A stretch of 9,050 nucleotides of DNA, from the NCBI GenBank assembly GCA_014380965.1, contig JACMIV010000040.1:1-9050 (forward strand), given 5' to 3'. Source of the DNA: Rhizobiaceae bacterium (lineage in GTDB: Bacteria; Pseudomonadota; Alphaproteobacteria; Rhizobiales; Rhizobiaceae). The notes beneath the pieces are model-generated. The model was not told the DNA's origin. It made no database searches and worked only from the letters and a program-made list of their open reading frames with translations. The stretch's first letter is position 1, and each line of letters starts with the position of its first letter. The position numbers and the translations under genes are program-made. Shown piece by piece: positions 1 to 6,688 of the stretch.

Positions 1-42
1 CGGCAACGACTGCACCCTTCCTCCATGACACCGGAACCCGGA

Positions 43-351
43 ATGACCCTGTATTCGCGCGATACGATCGAGACGAAACTGAAGGCGGCCTTTTCGCCGC
101 AGGCTCTCTCCGTCGTCGACGAAAGCCACCTCCATGCCGGCCATCACCATGGCGCCAGCACCCATCACGAGGGTTTCGACGGCTCCGCCGGAACGCATTT
201 CCGCGTCAGTCTCGTCGCTGAGGCGTTCGTCGGGCTCAGCCGCGTCGATCGTCACCGCGCGGTGAACGCGGCTCTGAGGGACGAGCTCGATGCCGGCGTC
301 CACGCGCTCGCCATCGAGGCAAAGGCGCCGGGAGAGCCGTTGCGGCGCTGA
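43..351 (+). CDS. bolA: BolA family protein
   Basis: Small BolA-family protein of 102 residues from the ATG at 43. BolA proteins partner monothiol glutaredoxins in [2Fe-2S] handling and, in rhizobia, in iron-responsive control; they act in the cytoplasm. Visible hallmarks are DESHLHAGH (residues 27-35), the strand THFRVSLV (51-58), SRVDRHRAVNAAL (66-78) and the near C-terminal VHALAIEAKAP, with the invariant ligand-type His at 87. The loop between the first two strands is unusually rich in histidine (residues 31-42). An ATG at 25 is in frame and would add six residues; I prefer 43 because MTLYSRDTIETKL fits the usual short N-terminus and GGAA lies at a workable distance, but neither start has a strong ribosome binding site. 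The next gene follows after 16 bases on the same strand, so co-transcription is likely. Family assignment is secure; the exact role is not. Confidence 0.9.
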   Translation: MTLYSRDTIETKLKAAFSPQALSVVDESHLHAGHHHGASTHHEGFDGSAGTHFRVSLVAEAFVGLSRVDRHRAVNAALRDELDAGVHALAIEAKAPGEPLRR

Positions 352-367
352 CCCGGCGGTGCTCGGC

Positions 368-1063
368 ATGGCCCGCGGGCGGAGAGGAACGCTTCTGCGC
401 CGACGGCGGGCCCGCGTCGGGCTCGGCTTTGCCGCGGCCCTTTCGGCGCTCGCCGGCATGACCGATGCGATAGGGCTTCTGGTCGCCGGCGACTTCGTCT
501 CCTTCATGAGCGGCAACACGACGCGCTTTGCCGTGGCTCTCGGCAGCAGCGAATGGGTCCGTGCGGCGGAACTCGGCGCGATCGTCGCCACCTTTGTCTT
601 CGGCAATGCTGCGGGCGTCGTCTTCGCCGCGCTCACGGGAAGGCGGCATGGCGTCCTTCTCGGCCTCGTGGCCGTCCTTTTGTCGATCGCCGCTCTCCTA
701 TCCCCGTTCCGGATGGCGTCCACCCTTCTGCTGGTGTTCTCGATGGGGTTTCTCAATGTCGCGGTCGAGAGGGTGGAGGGCCGTGCGCTCGGCGTGACCT
801 ATGTCACGGGGGCGCTGTCGCGTTTCGGCCGGGGCATCGGCCAGTGGCTGCTCGGGCACGGCAACGACGGGTGGCGGCTCGAACTCGTCCCCTGGCTCGG
901 GATGCTCTCGGGCGCGCTTGTCGGAGTGATCGGGGCGCTTTGGCTCGGACCATCCGCCATCTGGATGTCGGCGGTGGTCGCGGCCTTTGTGGCCGTGGTG
1001 TCGGCACTCATTCCGGCACGATGGCGAGAGCATTATTTCGTGTCGCCCCGCCGCGGTTCCTGA
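368..1063 (+). CDS. DUF1275 (YoaK-type) inner-membrane protein
   Basis: Predicted integral inner-membrane protein of 231 residues, family DUF1275/YoaK, whose molecular function is not established. The family signature SFMSGNTTR lies at residues 45-53 after ALAGMTDAIGLL, and GVTYVTGALSRFG at 142-154. About six hydrophobic spans can be seen near residues 17-40, 65-89, 95-111, 117-133, 174-193 and 198-215. An Arg-rich N-terminus precedes the first span, which suggests a cytoplasmic N-terminus. The start at 368 matches the usual family length and avoids overlap with bolA. An in-frame GTG at 359 is possible, and an in-frame ATG at 290 would overlap bolA by about 60 bases with an uncharacteristic Arg-rich leader. 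The gene lies 16 bases behind bolA and meets aroB tail to tail across 23 bases. Transport has been suggested for the family but nothing here identifies a substrate. Confidence 0.85.
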   Translation: MARGRRGTLLRRRRARVGLGFAAALSALAGMTDAIGLLVAGDFVSFMSGNTTRFAVALGSSEWVRAAELGAIVATFVFGNAAGVVFAALTGRRHGVLLGLVAVLLSIAALLSPFRMASTLLLVFSMGFLNVAVERVEGRALGVTYVTGALSRFGRGIGQWLLGHGNDGWRLELVPWLGMLSGALVGVIGALWLGPSAIWMSAVVAAFVAVVSALIPARWREHYFVSPRRGS

Positions 1064-1086
1064 CTTGTTGCGCCGGAGCCCGCCTC

Positions 1087-2223
1087 TCAGCCCGCAAGCT
1101 CATCGGCGAGGAACGCCTCGACCGCTTCGGGCTCCACCTCGCGAGCGATGAACGCCTTCCCGATGCCCCTCGTTAGGATGAACGTCAGACTGCCGCGCGA
1201 GACCTTCTTGTCCTGGCCGATCGCGCGCATCAACTCGTCCACCGAAAAGGTGCCGCCGGGAATGTCGGAGATGCGCGTCGGAAGGCCGGCGGCTTCGAGA
1301 TGGCGCTCGGCGCGGACGGCGTCCTGTCCGGAGCAGAGGCCGAGGCGGACGGAGAAGCGGTGGGCGAGCGCCATGCCGATCGCAACGCCCTCGCCGTGCA
1401 CGAGACGGGCGCTGTCGTATTTGCAGGCGGCTTCGAGCGCATGTCCGAACGTGTGGCCGAGATTGAGGAGGGCACGCCGTCCGTCCTCGCGCTCGTCGGC
1501 GGCGACGACCTCGGCCTTGGCCCTGCAGCTTTCCGCGATCGCCTCGGCGCGTTCCGGGCCGCCGGCGAAGATCCCGGCCCGGTTCGTCTCCAGCCAGTCG
1601 AAGAGGCCTGGGCGGTCGATGAGGCCGTATTTCACCACCTCGGCATAACCGGCCGCGAACTCGCGGCGGCTCAGCGTGTCGAGGACGTCGGTGTCCGCCA
1701 TCACCAGCGAGGGCTGGTGGAAGACGCCGACGAGGTTCTTGCCCTGCGGCGAGTTGATCCCCGTCTTCCCGCCGACGGAGGAATCGACCTGCGCCAGCAG
1801 CGACGTCGGCATCTGGATGAAGCGCATGCCGCGCCGGACGATCCCGGCGACGAAGCCCGCGAGATCGCCGACGACGCCGCCCCCGAGCGCGAGCACGGCG
1901 TCGCCGCGTTCGAGACGCGCCGCGATCACCGCCTCGACCACGGTTTCGAGGTGGCGGTAGGACTTCGTCGGTTCGCCGGGCGGCAGCACGATCGACACGG
2001 CGTCGATGCCGGCGGCTTCCAGCGAGTCGAGGAGGCGGCGGAGATGAAAGCCTGCAACCGTCTCGTCCGTGACGACGGCGACGCGAATGCCTGGAAGGCG
2101 CGCGGCGATCTCGGTGCCGGCGGTGCCGACAAGGCCGGGGCCGATGAGGATGTCGTAGGAGCGGGCATCGAGATCGACGCGGACGGTGCGGTGTATCTCT
2201 GCGGTATGGGTCATTGTCGTCAT
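1087..2223 (-). CDS. aroB: 3-dehydroquinate synthase
   Basis: Second enzyme of the shikimate pathway: NAD- and metal-dependent conversion of DAHP to 3-dehydroquinate in the cytoplasm. The 378-residue product has the full set of family landmarks: PPGEPTKS (81-88) and GGGVVGDLAGFVAG (114-127) in the NAD-binding part, MPTSLLAQVDSSVGGKTG (138-155), and the zinc ligands Glu195 in GYAEVVKYG, His257 in NLGHTFGHALEA and His276 in HGEGVAIGM. Length is normal for AroB. The frame stays open far upstream across aroK, but the ATG at 2223 is chosen because it overlaps the aroK stop codon as ATGA (2220-2223), a classic translationally coupled junction, and gives the expected N-terminus. It is the downstream gene of an aroK-aroB operon and ends tail to tail with the DUF1275 gene. 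Confidence 0.96.
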   Translation of the reverse strand: MTTMTHTAEIHRTVRVDLDARSYDILIGPGLVGTAGTEIAARLPGIRVAVVTDETVAGFHLRRLLDSLEAAGIDAVSIVLPPGEPTKSYRHLETVVEAVIAARLERGDAVLALGGGVVGDLAGFVAGIVRRGMRFIQMPTSLLAQVDSSVGGKTGINSPQGKNLVGVFHQPSLVMADTDVLDTLSRREFAAGYAEVVKYGLIDRPGLFDWLETNRAGIFAGGPERAEAIAESCRAKAEVVAADEREDGRRALLNLGHTFGHALEAACKYDSARLVHGEGVAIGMALAHRFSVRLGLCSGQDAVRAERHLEAAGLPTRISDIPGGTFSVDELMRAIGQDKKVSRGSLTFILTRGIGKAFIAREVEPEAVEAFLADELAG

Positions 2224-2813
2224 CGCCCGGTTCGGTCCAGATGGCGGTCCAGCGCCTCGGCGATCTCGTCGGCGATCACCTCGCGGCGGACGTTGCGCGA
2301 CAGGATGGTGATGTCGGCTTCGGCATAGACGGGATAGCGCGTCTCGATGAGAGCGGCCATCACGCCGCGCGGATCGGCATTGTCGAGGAGGGGACGAGTC
2401 GTGCGGCGTCCGACGCGGTCCATGAGGACGTCGAGATCGGCCTTCAGCCAGACCGTCACCGCCTTCTCTGCGAGCACCGCGCGGGTGTCGGCCGCCATGT
2501 AGGCGCCGCCGCCGGTTGCGAGCACCTGCGGGCCTTCCTGGGCGAGTCTTGCTACGACGCGGGCTTCGAGCGCCCGGAATTCGGGCTCGCCATACGCCGC
2601 GAAAAGTTCCGCAACGGTCATGCGCGCCGCCGTCTCGATCTCGGTGTCGGTGTCGCGGAAGGGGAGGTCCAGCAACTGCGCCAGCCTGCGGCCGACGGTG
2701 GTCTTGCCGGCGCCCATGAGGCCGATCAGCGCCACGCAACGCGTGCCGAGCCGCGCTGCGATTTCAGGTCTCTCGTCGGGGAGCGATGCGCTTCTCATGC
2801 CTTTCCGGTCCAT
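2220..2813 (-). CDS. aroK: Shikimate kinase
   Basis: Shikimate kinase, ATP-dependent phosphorylation of shikimate at the 3-hydroxyl in the cytoplasm. The 197-residue product shows the P-loop GLMGAGKTTVG (31-41), the shikimate/Mg site DTD (54-56), FRALE with Arg80, the GGGAY turn (101-105), the lid sequence around RRTTRPLL (136-143) and the adenine-side Arg159 in ETRYPVYAEAD. A basic 23-residue leader precedes the first strand, common in alphaproteobacterial AroK. Two starts are possible, ATG 2813 and ATG 2798. GAGGG abuts the first with almost no spacing, so the ribosome binding site does not decide between them. The stop overlaps the aroB start. It is divergent from the small membrane protein/xerD unit; no convincing promoter hexamers were found in the 239-base spacer. 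Confidence 0.95.
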   Translation of the reverse strand: MDRKGMRSASLPDERPEIAARLGTRCVALIGLMGAGKTTVGRRLAQLLDLPFRDTDTEIETAARMTVAELFAAYGEPEFRALEARVVARLAQEGPQVLATGGGAYMAADTRAVLAEKAVTVWLKADLDVLMDRVGRRTTRPLLDNADPRGVMAALIETRYPVYAEADITILSRNVRREVIADEIAEALDRHLDRTGR

Positions 2814-3052
2814 CCCTCAACTTTCGTTCTGGAGACAGGAATTCCAGGCGCCCGTCAAGGCGGGGATGGGTACCCTGCCGGTGGGCGCCTCGGCTCTCCA
2901 CCCGCGAGGAAGAGACGCAATCGATATCGGCTCGCGCAATGCGCTTGGCGCTTGCGCCACATGCGGCTTTCGTTAAGGAGGCGGGCGGGACGCTCATCCG
3001 GGAACGCGAACCGAGCGATGCCGTATTCTCCGATCAGACGGGCGCGTTTGTC

Positions 3053-3235
3053 ATGCCGACCCTCTTCCGTCTCCTGACGACGCTCTTCCTCTTGGCCGGC
3101 GCCGTCTTCGCGGTGATGGCGGCGCTCGTGTTCCTGGTCGAGCCGACGCCGCGCGAGGTGGTGATCGAGCTGCCGCTCGAGCAGTTGCGACCGCCCCCGC
3201 CGCCGGGCCAGCCGATCAGGGCTCCGCGCTCGTGA
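3053..3235 (+). CDS. Small single-span membrane protein, coupled to xerD
   Basis: A 60-residue protein of unknown function. The N-terminus is MPTLFRLL; a hydrophobic span covers about residues 7-29; then follows a short polar tail starting [17 protein letters not shown] and ending in a proline-rich stretch (RPPPPPGQP). The basic residue before the span and the acidic residue after it suggest N-terminus in, tail in the periplasm (inference). It is likely real for three reasons: its stop codon overlaps the GTG start of xerD as GTGA (3232-3235), it contrasts with the Arg/Ser-rich noise of shadow frames, and I recall similar short proteins at this spot before xerD in other rhizobial genomes (memory, not searched). 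The frame is open upstream to 2786, but the upstream part looks non-coding. Spacing to a ribosome binding site is poor at 3053. No enzymatic motif is present. Confidence 0.72.
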   Translation: MPTLFRLLTTLFLLAGAVFAVMAALVFLVEPTPREVVIELPLEQLRPPPPPGQPIRAPRS

Positions 3236-4236
3236 AGACGCCGGCCGCCAAAAGGCGCGCCGATCCGCCGCCGATCAAGGGACGGGACGGGTCGGACATC
3301 GAGACCTTCATCGAGATGATGGCGGTCGAGCGGGGCGCTGCGCAAAACACGATCCTTGCCTATCGCCGCGATCTCGAAGACACGTCCGCCTTCCTCTCCC
3401 GGCGCGGCGCGAGTCTTGCCACCGCGAGCAGCGATCACGTCCGCGCCTTCGTCTCCTCGCTCGCGGCGCTGGGATTTGCCGCCTCCAGCCAGTCGCGGCG
3501 GATGTCGTCGCTGCGCCAGTTCTACAAGTTCCTCTATGCCGAAGGACGGCGGGGCGACGATCCGACCGGGCCGATCGAGACCGCCCGAAAGGCCCGGTCG
3601 CTCCCGAAGATCATGAGCGAGAGCGAGGTCGATCGGTTGATCGACCGCGCGGCCGAGGAATCCGCCGATGCGACCCTCTCGCCGACTGCGCTCGCGCGGG
3701 CGCGCCGCCTCCATGCCCTCGTCGAGATCCTCTACGCCACTGGCCTTCGCGTCTCGGAACTCGTCAGCCTGCCGAAGACGATGCTCCGCTCGAAGGCCCG
3801 CGTCATCATCGTGCGCGGCAAGGGCGACAAGGAGCGCATGGTGCCGATCGGAGAGCGCGCCCGCGACGCGCTCCATGTGTTCGGAGAGGCGGTGCGGGCC
3901 GCGCGGGCCGGAGACCTTCGGCCGGAGGCTACGGAGCAGCCATGGCTGTTCCCGGCGCTTTCGGAAAGTGGGCACCTGACGCGTCAGGCCTTCGCCCGCG
4001 ACCTCAAGGGCCTCGCCTCGCGCACCGGCATTCCCGCGTCCCGCATTTCGCCGCATGTGCTCCGGCATGCCTTCGCGAGCCATCTCCTCCAGAACGGCGC
4101 CGATCTTCGGGCGGTGCAGGAGCTGCTCGGCCATGCCGACATCTCGACGACGCAGATCTACACCCATGTGCTCGAGGAGCGGCTGATCCGGCTCGTGACG
4201 GACCATCATCCGCTGTCGGAGCTGAGCGAAGACTGA
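3232..4236 (+). CDS. xerD: Tyrosine recombinase XerD
   Basis: Site-specific tyrosine recombinase that, with XerC and FtsK, resolves chromosome dimers at dif. The 334-residue product has an N-terminal SAM-like core-binding domain (about 20-115: [28 protein letters not shown]) and a C-terminal catalytic domain. The catalytic residues are all present: Arg173 in ATGLRVSEL, Lys197 in VRGKGDKER, His275 and Arg278 in SPHVLRHAF, His301 in LLGHADIS and Tyr310 in TTQIYTHV; the His-to-Tyr spacing of nine matches XerD. The C-terminus [11 protein letters not shown] resembles XerD rather than XerC, and the place next to accA is the usual one for alphaproteobacterial xerD. It starts with GTG, overlapping the stop of the small membrane protein gene. 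About 20 extra N-terminal residues precede the core-binding domain. No mobile element borders are seen. Confidence 0.95.
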   Translation: MKTPAAKRRADPPPIKGRDGSDIETFIEMMAVERGAAQNTILAYRRDLEDTSAFLSRRGASLATASSDHVRAFVSSLAALGFAASSQSRRMSSLRQFYKFLYAEGRRGDDPTGPIETARKARSLPKIMSESEVDRLIDRAAEESADATLSPTALARARRLHALVEILYATGLRVSELVSLPKTMLRSKARVIIVRGKGDKERMVPIGERARDALHVFGEAVRAARAGDLRPEATEQPWLFPALSESGHLTRQAFARDLKGLASRTGIPASRISPHVLRHAFASHLLQNGADLRAVQELLGHADISTTQIYTHVLEERLIRLVTDHHPLSELSED

Positions 4237-4273
4237 CCGCCGTCCGTCGTGCGCGCTCGGGTCTCGGCATTTC

Positions 4274-4323
4274 TTGACAACGGGGGGGCGGATCGTCAGT
4301 TTGCGCGCGAACTCGACCCCCCG
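4274..4323 (+). other. Possible promoter element or structured leader before accA
   Basis: Within the xerD-accA spacer, TTGACA at 4274-4279 matches the sigma70 -35 consensus, but no TATAAT-like hexamer follows at 16-18 bases. Just after it, CGGGGGG (4281-4287) can pair with CCCCCCG (4317-4323). Inside that loop AGTTTG (4298-4303) pairs with CGAACT (4308-4313) around CGCG with one G-U pair. A promoter using this -35 would start transcription inside the hairpin, so the two readings compete. There is no T-run, so an intrinsic terminator is unlikely. This could be chance in GC-rich sequence. Confidence 0.25.
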
Positions 4324-4434
4324 CGCATCCGGCGTGTCGGCCGACGTGGCGCCTCGGACCCGGGCTCGCTCCGGCCTGCCGTCCGCCGCCGCAGAGCGGG
4401 TCCTCCCGCGTCGAAAGGACGGCTTCGGTCGCTT

Positions 4435-5388
4435 ATGCACAACTATCTCGACTTCGAAAAGCCGGTCGCCGACCTCGAAACCCAGATCATCTCGCTGAAG
4501 GGGATTGCCGATACCAAGGACGGCGTCGATGTCAGCGAGGAGATCCAGCGCCTGGAAAAACGTTCCCGCGACGCGCTGGTCGAGCTCTACAAGAAGCTGA
4601 CGCCCTGGCAGAAGACGCAGGTCGCACGCCATCCCGACCGGCCCCATTGCCTCGACTACATCCAGCGGCTGATCACCGACTTCACGCCGCTCGCCGGCGA
4701 TCGTTTCTTTGCCGAGGACTACGCCGTGATCGCCGGCTTCGGCCGCTTTGACGGTCAGTCCGTCGCGGTGATCGGGCAGGAAAAGGGATCGGATACCCAG
4801 ACCCGGCTCAAGCACAATTTCGGCATGGCTCGGCCAGAGGGCTACCGCAAGGCCGTCCGCATCATGGAGATGGCCGACCGGTTCGGAATTCCCGTCTTGA
4901 CGCTCGTCGACACGGCCGGTGCCTATCCCGGCATCGGCGCCGAAGAGCGCGGGCAAGCCGAAGCGATCGCTCGCTCGACGCAGACCTGCCTCGGCCTCGG
5001 CGTGCCGCTCGTCTCGGTCGTGATCGGCGAGGGCGGCTCGGGCGGGGCCATCGCGATTGCGGCTGCCAACCGCGTTCTCATGCTGGAGCACGCGATCTAC
5101 AGCGTCATCTCGCCGGAAGCCGGCGCCTCCATCCTCGGGCGCGACGCGACGCGGGCCCGCGACGTGGCGCAGGCGATGAAGATCACCGCGCAGGATCTCA
5201 AGAGCTTCGGCGTGATCGACGAGATTGTCGCCGAGCCGCTCGGCGGAGCGCATCGCCAGCCCGATGACGCGATCGACATCGCCGCCGAGCGCGTACGCGC
5301 GGGCTTCGCCGAGCTCGGCCGCCTCGACGCTGAAACGCTTCGGCGCGAACGCCGCGAAAAGTTCCTGTCCATCGGCCGCGATCTCTGA
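4435..5388 (+). CDS. accA: Acetyl-CoA carboxylase carboxyltransferase subunit alpha
   Basis: Alpha subunit of the acetyl-CoA carboxylase carboxyltransferase, which with AccD moves the carboxyl group from carboxybiotin to acetyl-CoA to give malonyl-CoA, the first step of fatty acid synthesis. The 317-residue product is standard length. Landmarks are the N-terminal helix MHNYLDFEKPVADLETQI, LTPWQKTQVARHPDRP (55-70), IGQEKGSDT (113-121), VDTAGAYPGIGAEERGQ (158-174), the oxyanion region GEGGSGGAIAIAAANRV (198-214) and ISPEAGASIL (225-234). The ATG at 4435 gives the conserved N-terminus; AAAGGA at 4414-4419 lies 15 bases upstream, a little far. The frame is open 62 codons further up to 4249, but that stretch is Arg/Pro/Gly-rich noise. 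A 198-base leader separates it from xerD, so it may have its own promoter. Confidence 0.97.
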   Translation: MHNYLDFEKPVADLETQIISLKGIADTKDGVDVSEEIQRLEKRSRDALVELYKKLTPWQKTQVARHPDRPHCLDYIQRLITDFTPLAGDRFFAEDYAVIAGFGRFDGQSVAVIGQEKGSDTQTRLKHNFGMARPEGYRKAVRIMEMADRFGIPVLTLVDTAGAYPGIGAEERGQAEAIARSTQTCLGLGVPLVSVVIGEGGSGGAIAIAAANRVLMLEHAIYSVISPEAGASILGRDATRARDVAQAMKITAQDLKSFGVIDEIVAEPLGGAHRQPDDAIDIAAERVRAGFAELGRLDAETLRRERREKFLSIGRDL

Positions 5389-5516
5389 CGGCTCTGCATT
5401 CGGTCGGCGAGCGTTGCTTCCAGGACACGCTCCTCGCCTATCCTTCCCGAACCACATTTGGCACAGTCGCCTCAACGTCGATGCGTTCACGAAGTGCGAT
5501 GGCTGTGCAGGCCCAC

Positions 5517-5532
5517 TTAACGGCTCCTTAAC
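5517..5532 (+). promoter_or_regulatory. CtrA-type box upstream of the L,D-transpeptidase
   Basis: TTAA-CGGCTCC-TTAAC is an exact match to the full CtrA consensus TTAA-N7-TTAAC, the binding site of the essential cell-cycle response regulator of Alphaproteobacteria. It sits in the accA-ldt spacer, 140 bases before the ldt ATG, and 128 bases past the accA stop. TTAA is very rare here (I find four by eye in the window), and two of the four sit at exactly this spacing. A GAGTC (a GANTC methylation site for CcrM) follows at 5540-5544. The natural target is the downstream transpeptidase gene, since accA lies upstream and no credible minus-strand gene starts here. Activation or repression cannot be told, because no clear -10 is visible. 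Confidence 0.65.
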
Positions 5533-5601
5533 GGCCGGCGAGTCAAAACGAGACAAAGTGTCGAGATCGGTCAAGCCGATAAAGATACGGGGATGGCGGC
5601 G

Positions 5602-5619
5602 GAAGGCCCGATGGCCTTC
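5602..5619 (+). other. Short perfect hairpin in the ldt leader
   Basis: GAAGGCC (5602-5608) and GGCCTTC (5613-5619) are perfect inverted repeats around the tetraloop CGAT. The hairpin lies 52 bases before the ldt start and over 200 bases after accA. No T-run follows, so it is not a convincing intrinsic terminator; it could be a leader stem in the ldt mRNA or chance. A weaker stem, GCGCA/TGCGC (5633-5637 with 5645-5649), follows. Confidence 0.3.
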
Positions 5620-5671
5620 GCTCGATGATGTAGCGCACAAAAGCTGCGCCTTGAGAAACGAGGGGACGAGG

Positions 5672-6679
5672 ATGCTCGTCAGACGTCTGATGACCGCCGC
5701 GGTGCTGGCCGCCTCCATGCTGGTCGTCTCGGCTTGCCAGGAAGGCGCGATCGAGTATGGCGACCTCATCGGTCCCCATGCGCCGGTGCCGGCCGCGCTC
5801 ATCAAGGACATGCAACTCAAGGACATGGGCGTGAAGTCGCCGATCGTCGTGCGCCTCTTCAAGGAAGAGTCCGAGCTCGAAGTCTGGAAGCAGAAGACGA
5901 GCGGCGAGTACGCGCTCTTGAAGACCTACTCGATCTGCGCCTGGTCCGGAAAGCTCGGCCCGAAGACGAAGGAAGGCGACCGCCAGGCGCCCGAAGGCTT
6001 CTACCGCGTGACACCGGGGCAGCTGAACCCGGACTCGCAGCATCATCTTGCCTTCGACATCGGCTATCCCAACGCCTACGACAAGGTGAACGGCGGCACC
6101 GGACAGCATCTGATGATCCACGGCTCCTGCAACTCGTCCGGCTGCTACGCGATGGACGACTGGCAGGTCGAAGAGGTCTACGCGCTTGCCCGCGATTCGT
6201 TTTCCGGCGGCCAGCGCGATTTCCAGATCCAGGCCTTCCCCTTCCGCATGACGCCGAAGAACATGGCACGGCACCGCAAATCCGATCATTACGCCTTCTG
6301 GAAGATGCTGAAGGAGGGCTCGGACCGGTTCGAGCTCACCAAGCGTCCGCCGGCCGTCGGTGTCTGCGAGAAGCGATACGTCTTCGATACGAAGCTTCCC
6401 GAGGGCACGAAGCTTGTCCCCGCGGGAGCCTGCCCGGTGGTCGAGGAGACCGTCGAGGTTGCGGCCAAGCGTATCGCCGACGAGGCCGAGGAAGAGCGCC
6501 TTGTCGCCCGAATGACGCCGGCCGACTTCGCGCCGATCTCCAGCTTCTCCTACACGACGGGCGCGCCGATCACGGCGGAAGCCTATGCCGCCGAGCAGCA
6601 TCGCCGCGAGGGCTACGATCGCCTGGGCAAGCCGATCAAGAGCCGCAAGGCGACGGTGTTCGACGGGTTCACGAAGTAG
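5672..6679 (+). CDS. Lipoprotein L,D-transpeptidase (YkuD/YafK type)
   Basis: Predicted periplasmic lipoprotein of 335 residues with a YkuD catalytic domain. Such enzymes form 3-3 cross-links in peptidoglycan, attach outer-membrane proteins to it, or, in the YafK/DpaA branch, release such proteins again. Residues 1-21 form a lipoprotein signal (two Arg, a hydrophobic core, lipobox VSAC) with lipidated Cys22. Position +2 is Gln, not Asp, which by the enterobacterial rule predicts outer-membrane sorting. The catalytic motif is HGSCNSSGCYAM, with His150 and nucleophile Cys158, after FDIGYPNAYD (128-137). The catalytic core resembles the YafK branch (GCYAM). About 170 residues follow the motif, with Cys232 and Cys254 that could pair. 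The ATG at 5672 is preceded by AGGGGA (5661-5666) at good spacing and begins the signal peptide exactly; the frame is open upstream into accA but that part is noise. A CtrA box lies upstream. Substrate is unknown. Confidence 0.9.
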   Translation: MLVRRLMTAAVLAASMLVVSACQEGAIEYGDLIGPHAPVPAALIKDMQLKDMGVKSPIVVRLFKEESELEVWKQKTSGEYALLKTYSICAWSGKLGPKTKEGDRQAPEGFYRVTPGQLNPDSQHHLAFDIGYPNAYDKVNGGTGQHLMIHGSCNSSGCYAMDDWQVEEVYALARDSFSGGQRDFQIQAFPFRMTPKNMARHRKSDHYAFWKMLKEGSDRFELTKRPPAVGVCEKRYVFDTKLPEGTKLVPAGACPVVEETVEVAAKRIADEAEEERLVARMTPADFAPISSFSYTTGAPITAEAYAAEQHRREGYDRLGKPIKSRKATVFDGFTK

Positions 6680-6688
6680 TCGCTACGC

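Noticed and set aside
2224..2739. A 172-codon N-terminal extension of aroB running across aroK.
   Set aside because: It lies wholly inside aroK in another frame and reads as Arg/Gly-rich noise; the ATGA junction at 2220-2223 gives the natural AroB start.
3232..4236. A tyrosine recombinase as a sign of a mobile island or integron.
   Set aside because: Sequence and position next to accA identify housekeeping XerD; no att repeats, tRNA or cargo genes are present.
4249..4434. A 62-codon in-frame extension at the front of AccA.
   Set aside because: The residues are Arg/Pro/Gly-rich noise unlike any AccA N-terminus; ATG 4435 starts the conserved MHNYLDFEKP.
5414..5444. TTGCTT and TATCCT as a sigma70 promoter for ldt.
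   Set aside because: The 19-base spacer is too long and both hexamers are imperfect.
5459..5473. TGGCAC resembling a sigma54 -24 element.
   Set aside because: The obligatory GC at the -12 position is absent (TC there), so it is not a sigma54 promoter.
5225..5671. A 149-codon in-frame extension of the transpeptidase into accA.
   Set aside because: It destroys the lipoprotein signal peptide and overlaps accA; the ATG at 5672 has a good ribosome binding site.
3034..5862. A minus-strand reading frame of 942 codons opposite xerD, accA and the ldt leader.
   Set aside because: It is an antisense shadow of codon-biased GC-rich genes: Arg/Asp/Gly-rich, no domain, no plausible start, and the plus-strand genes are unmistakable.
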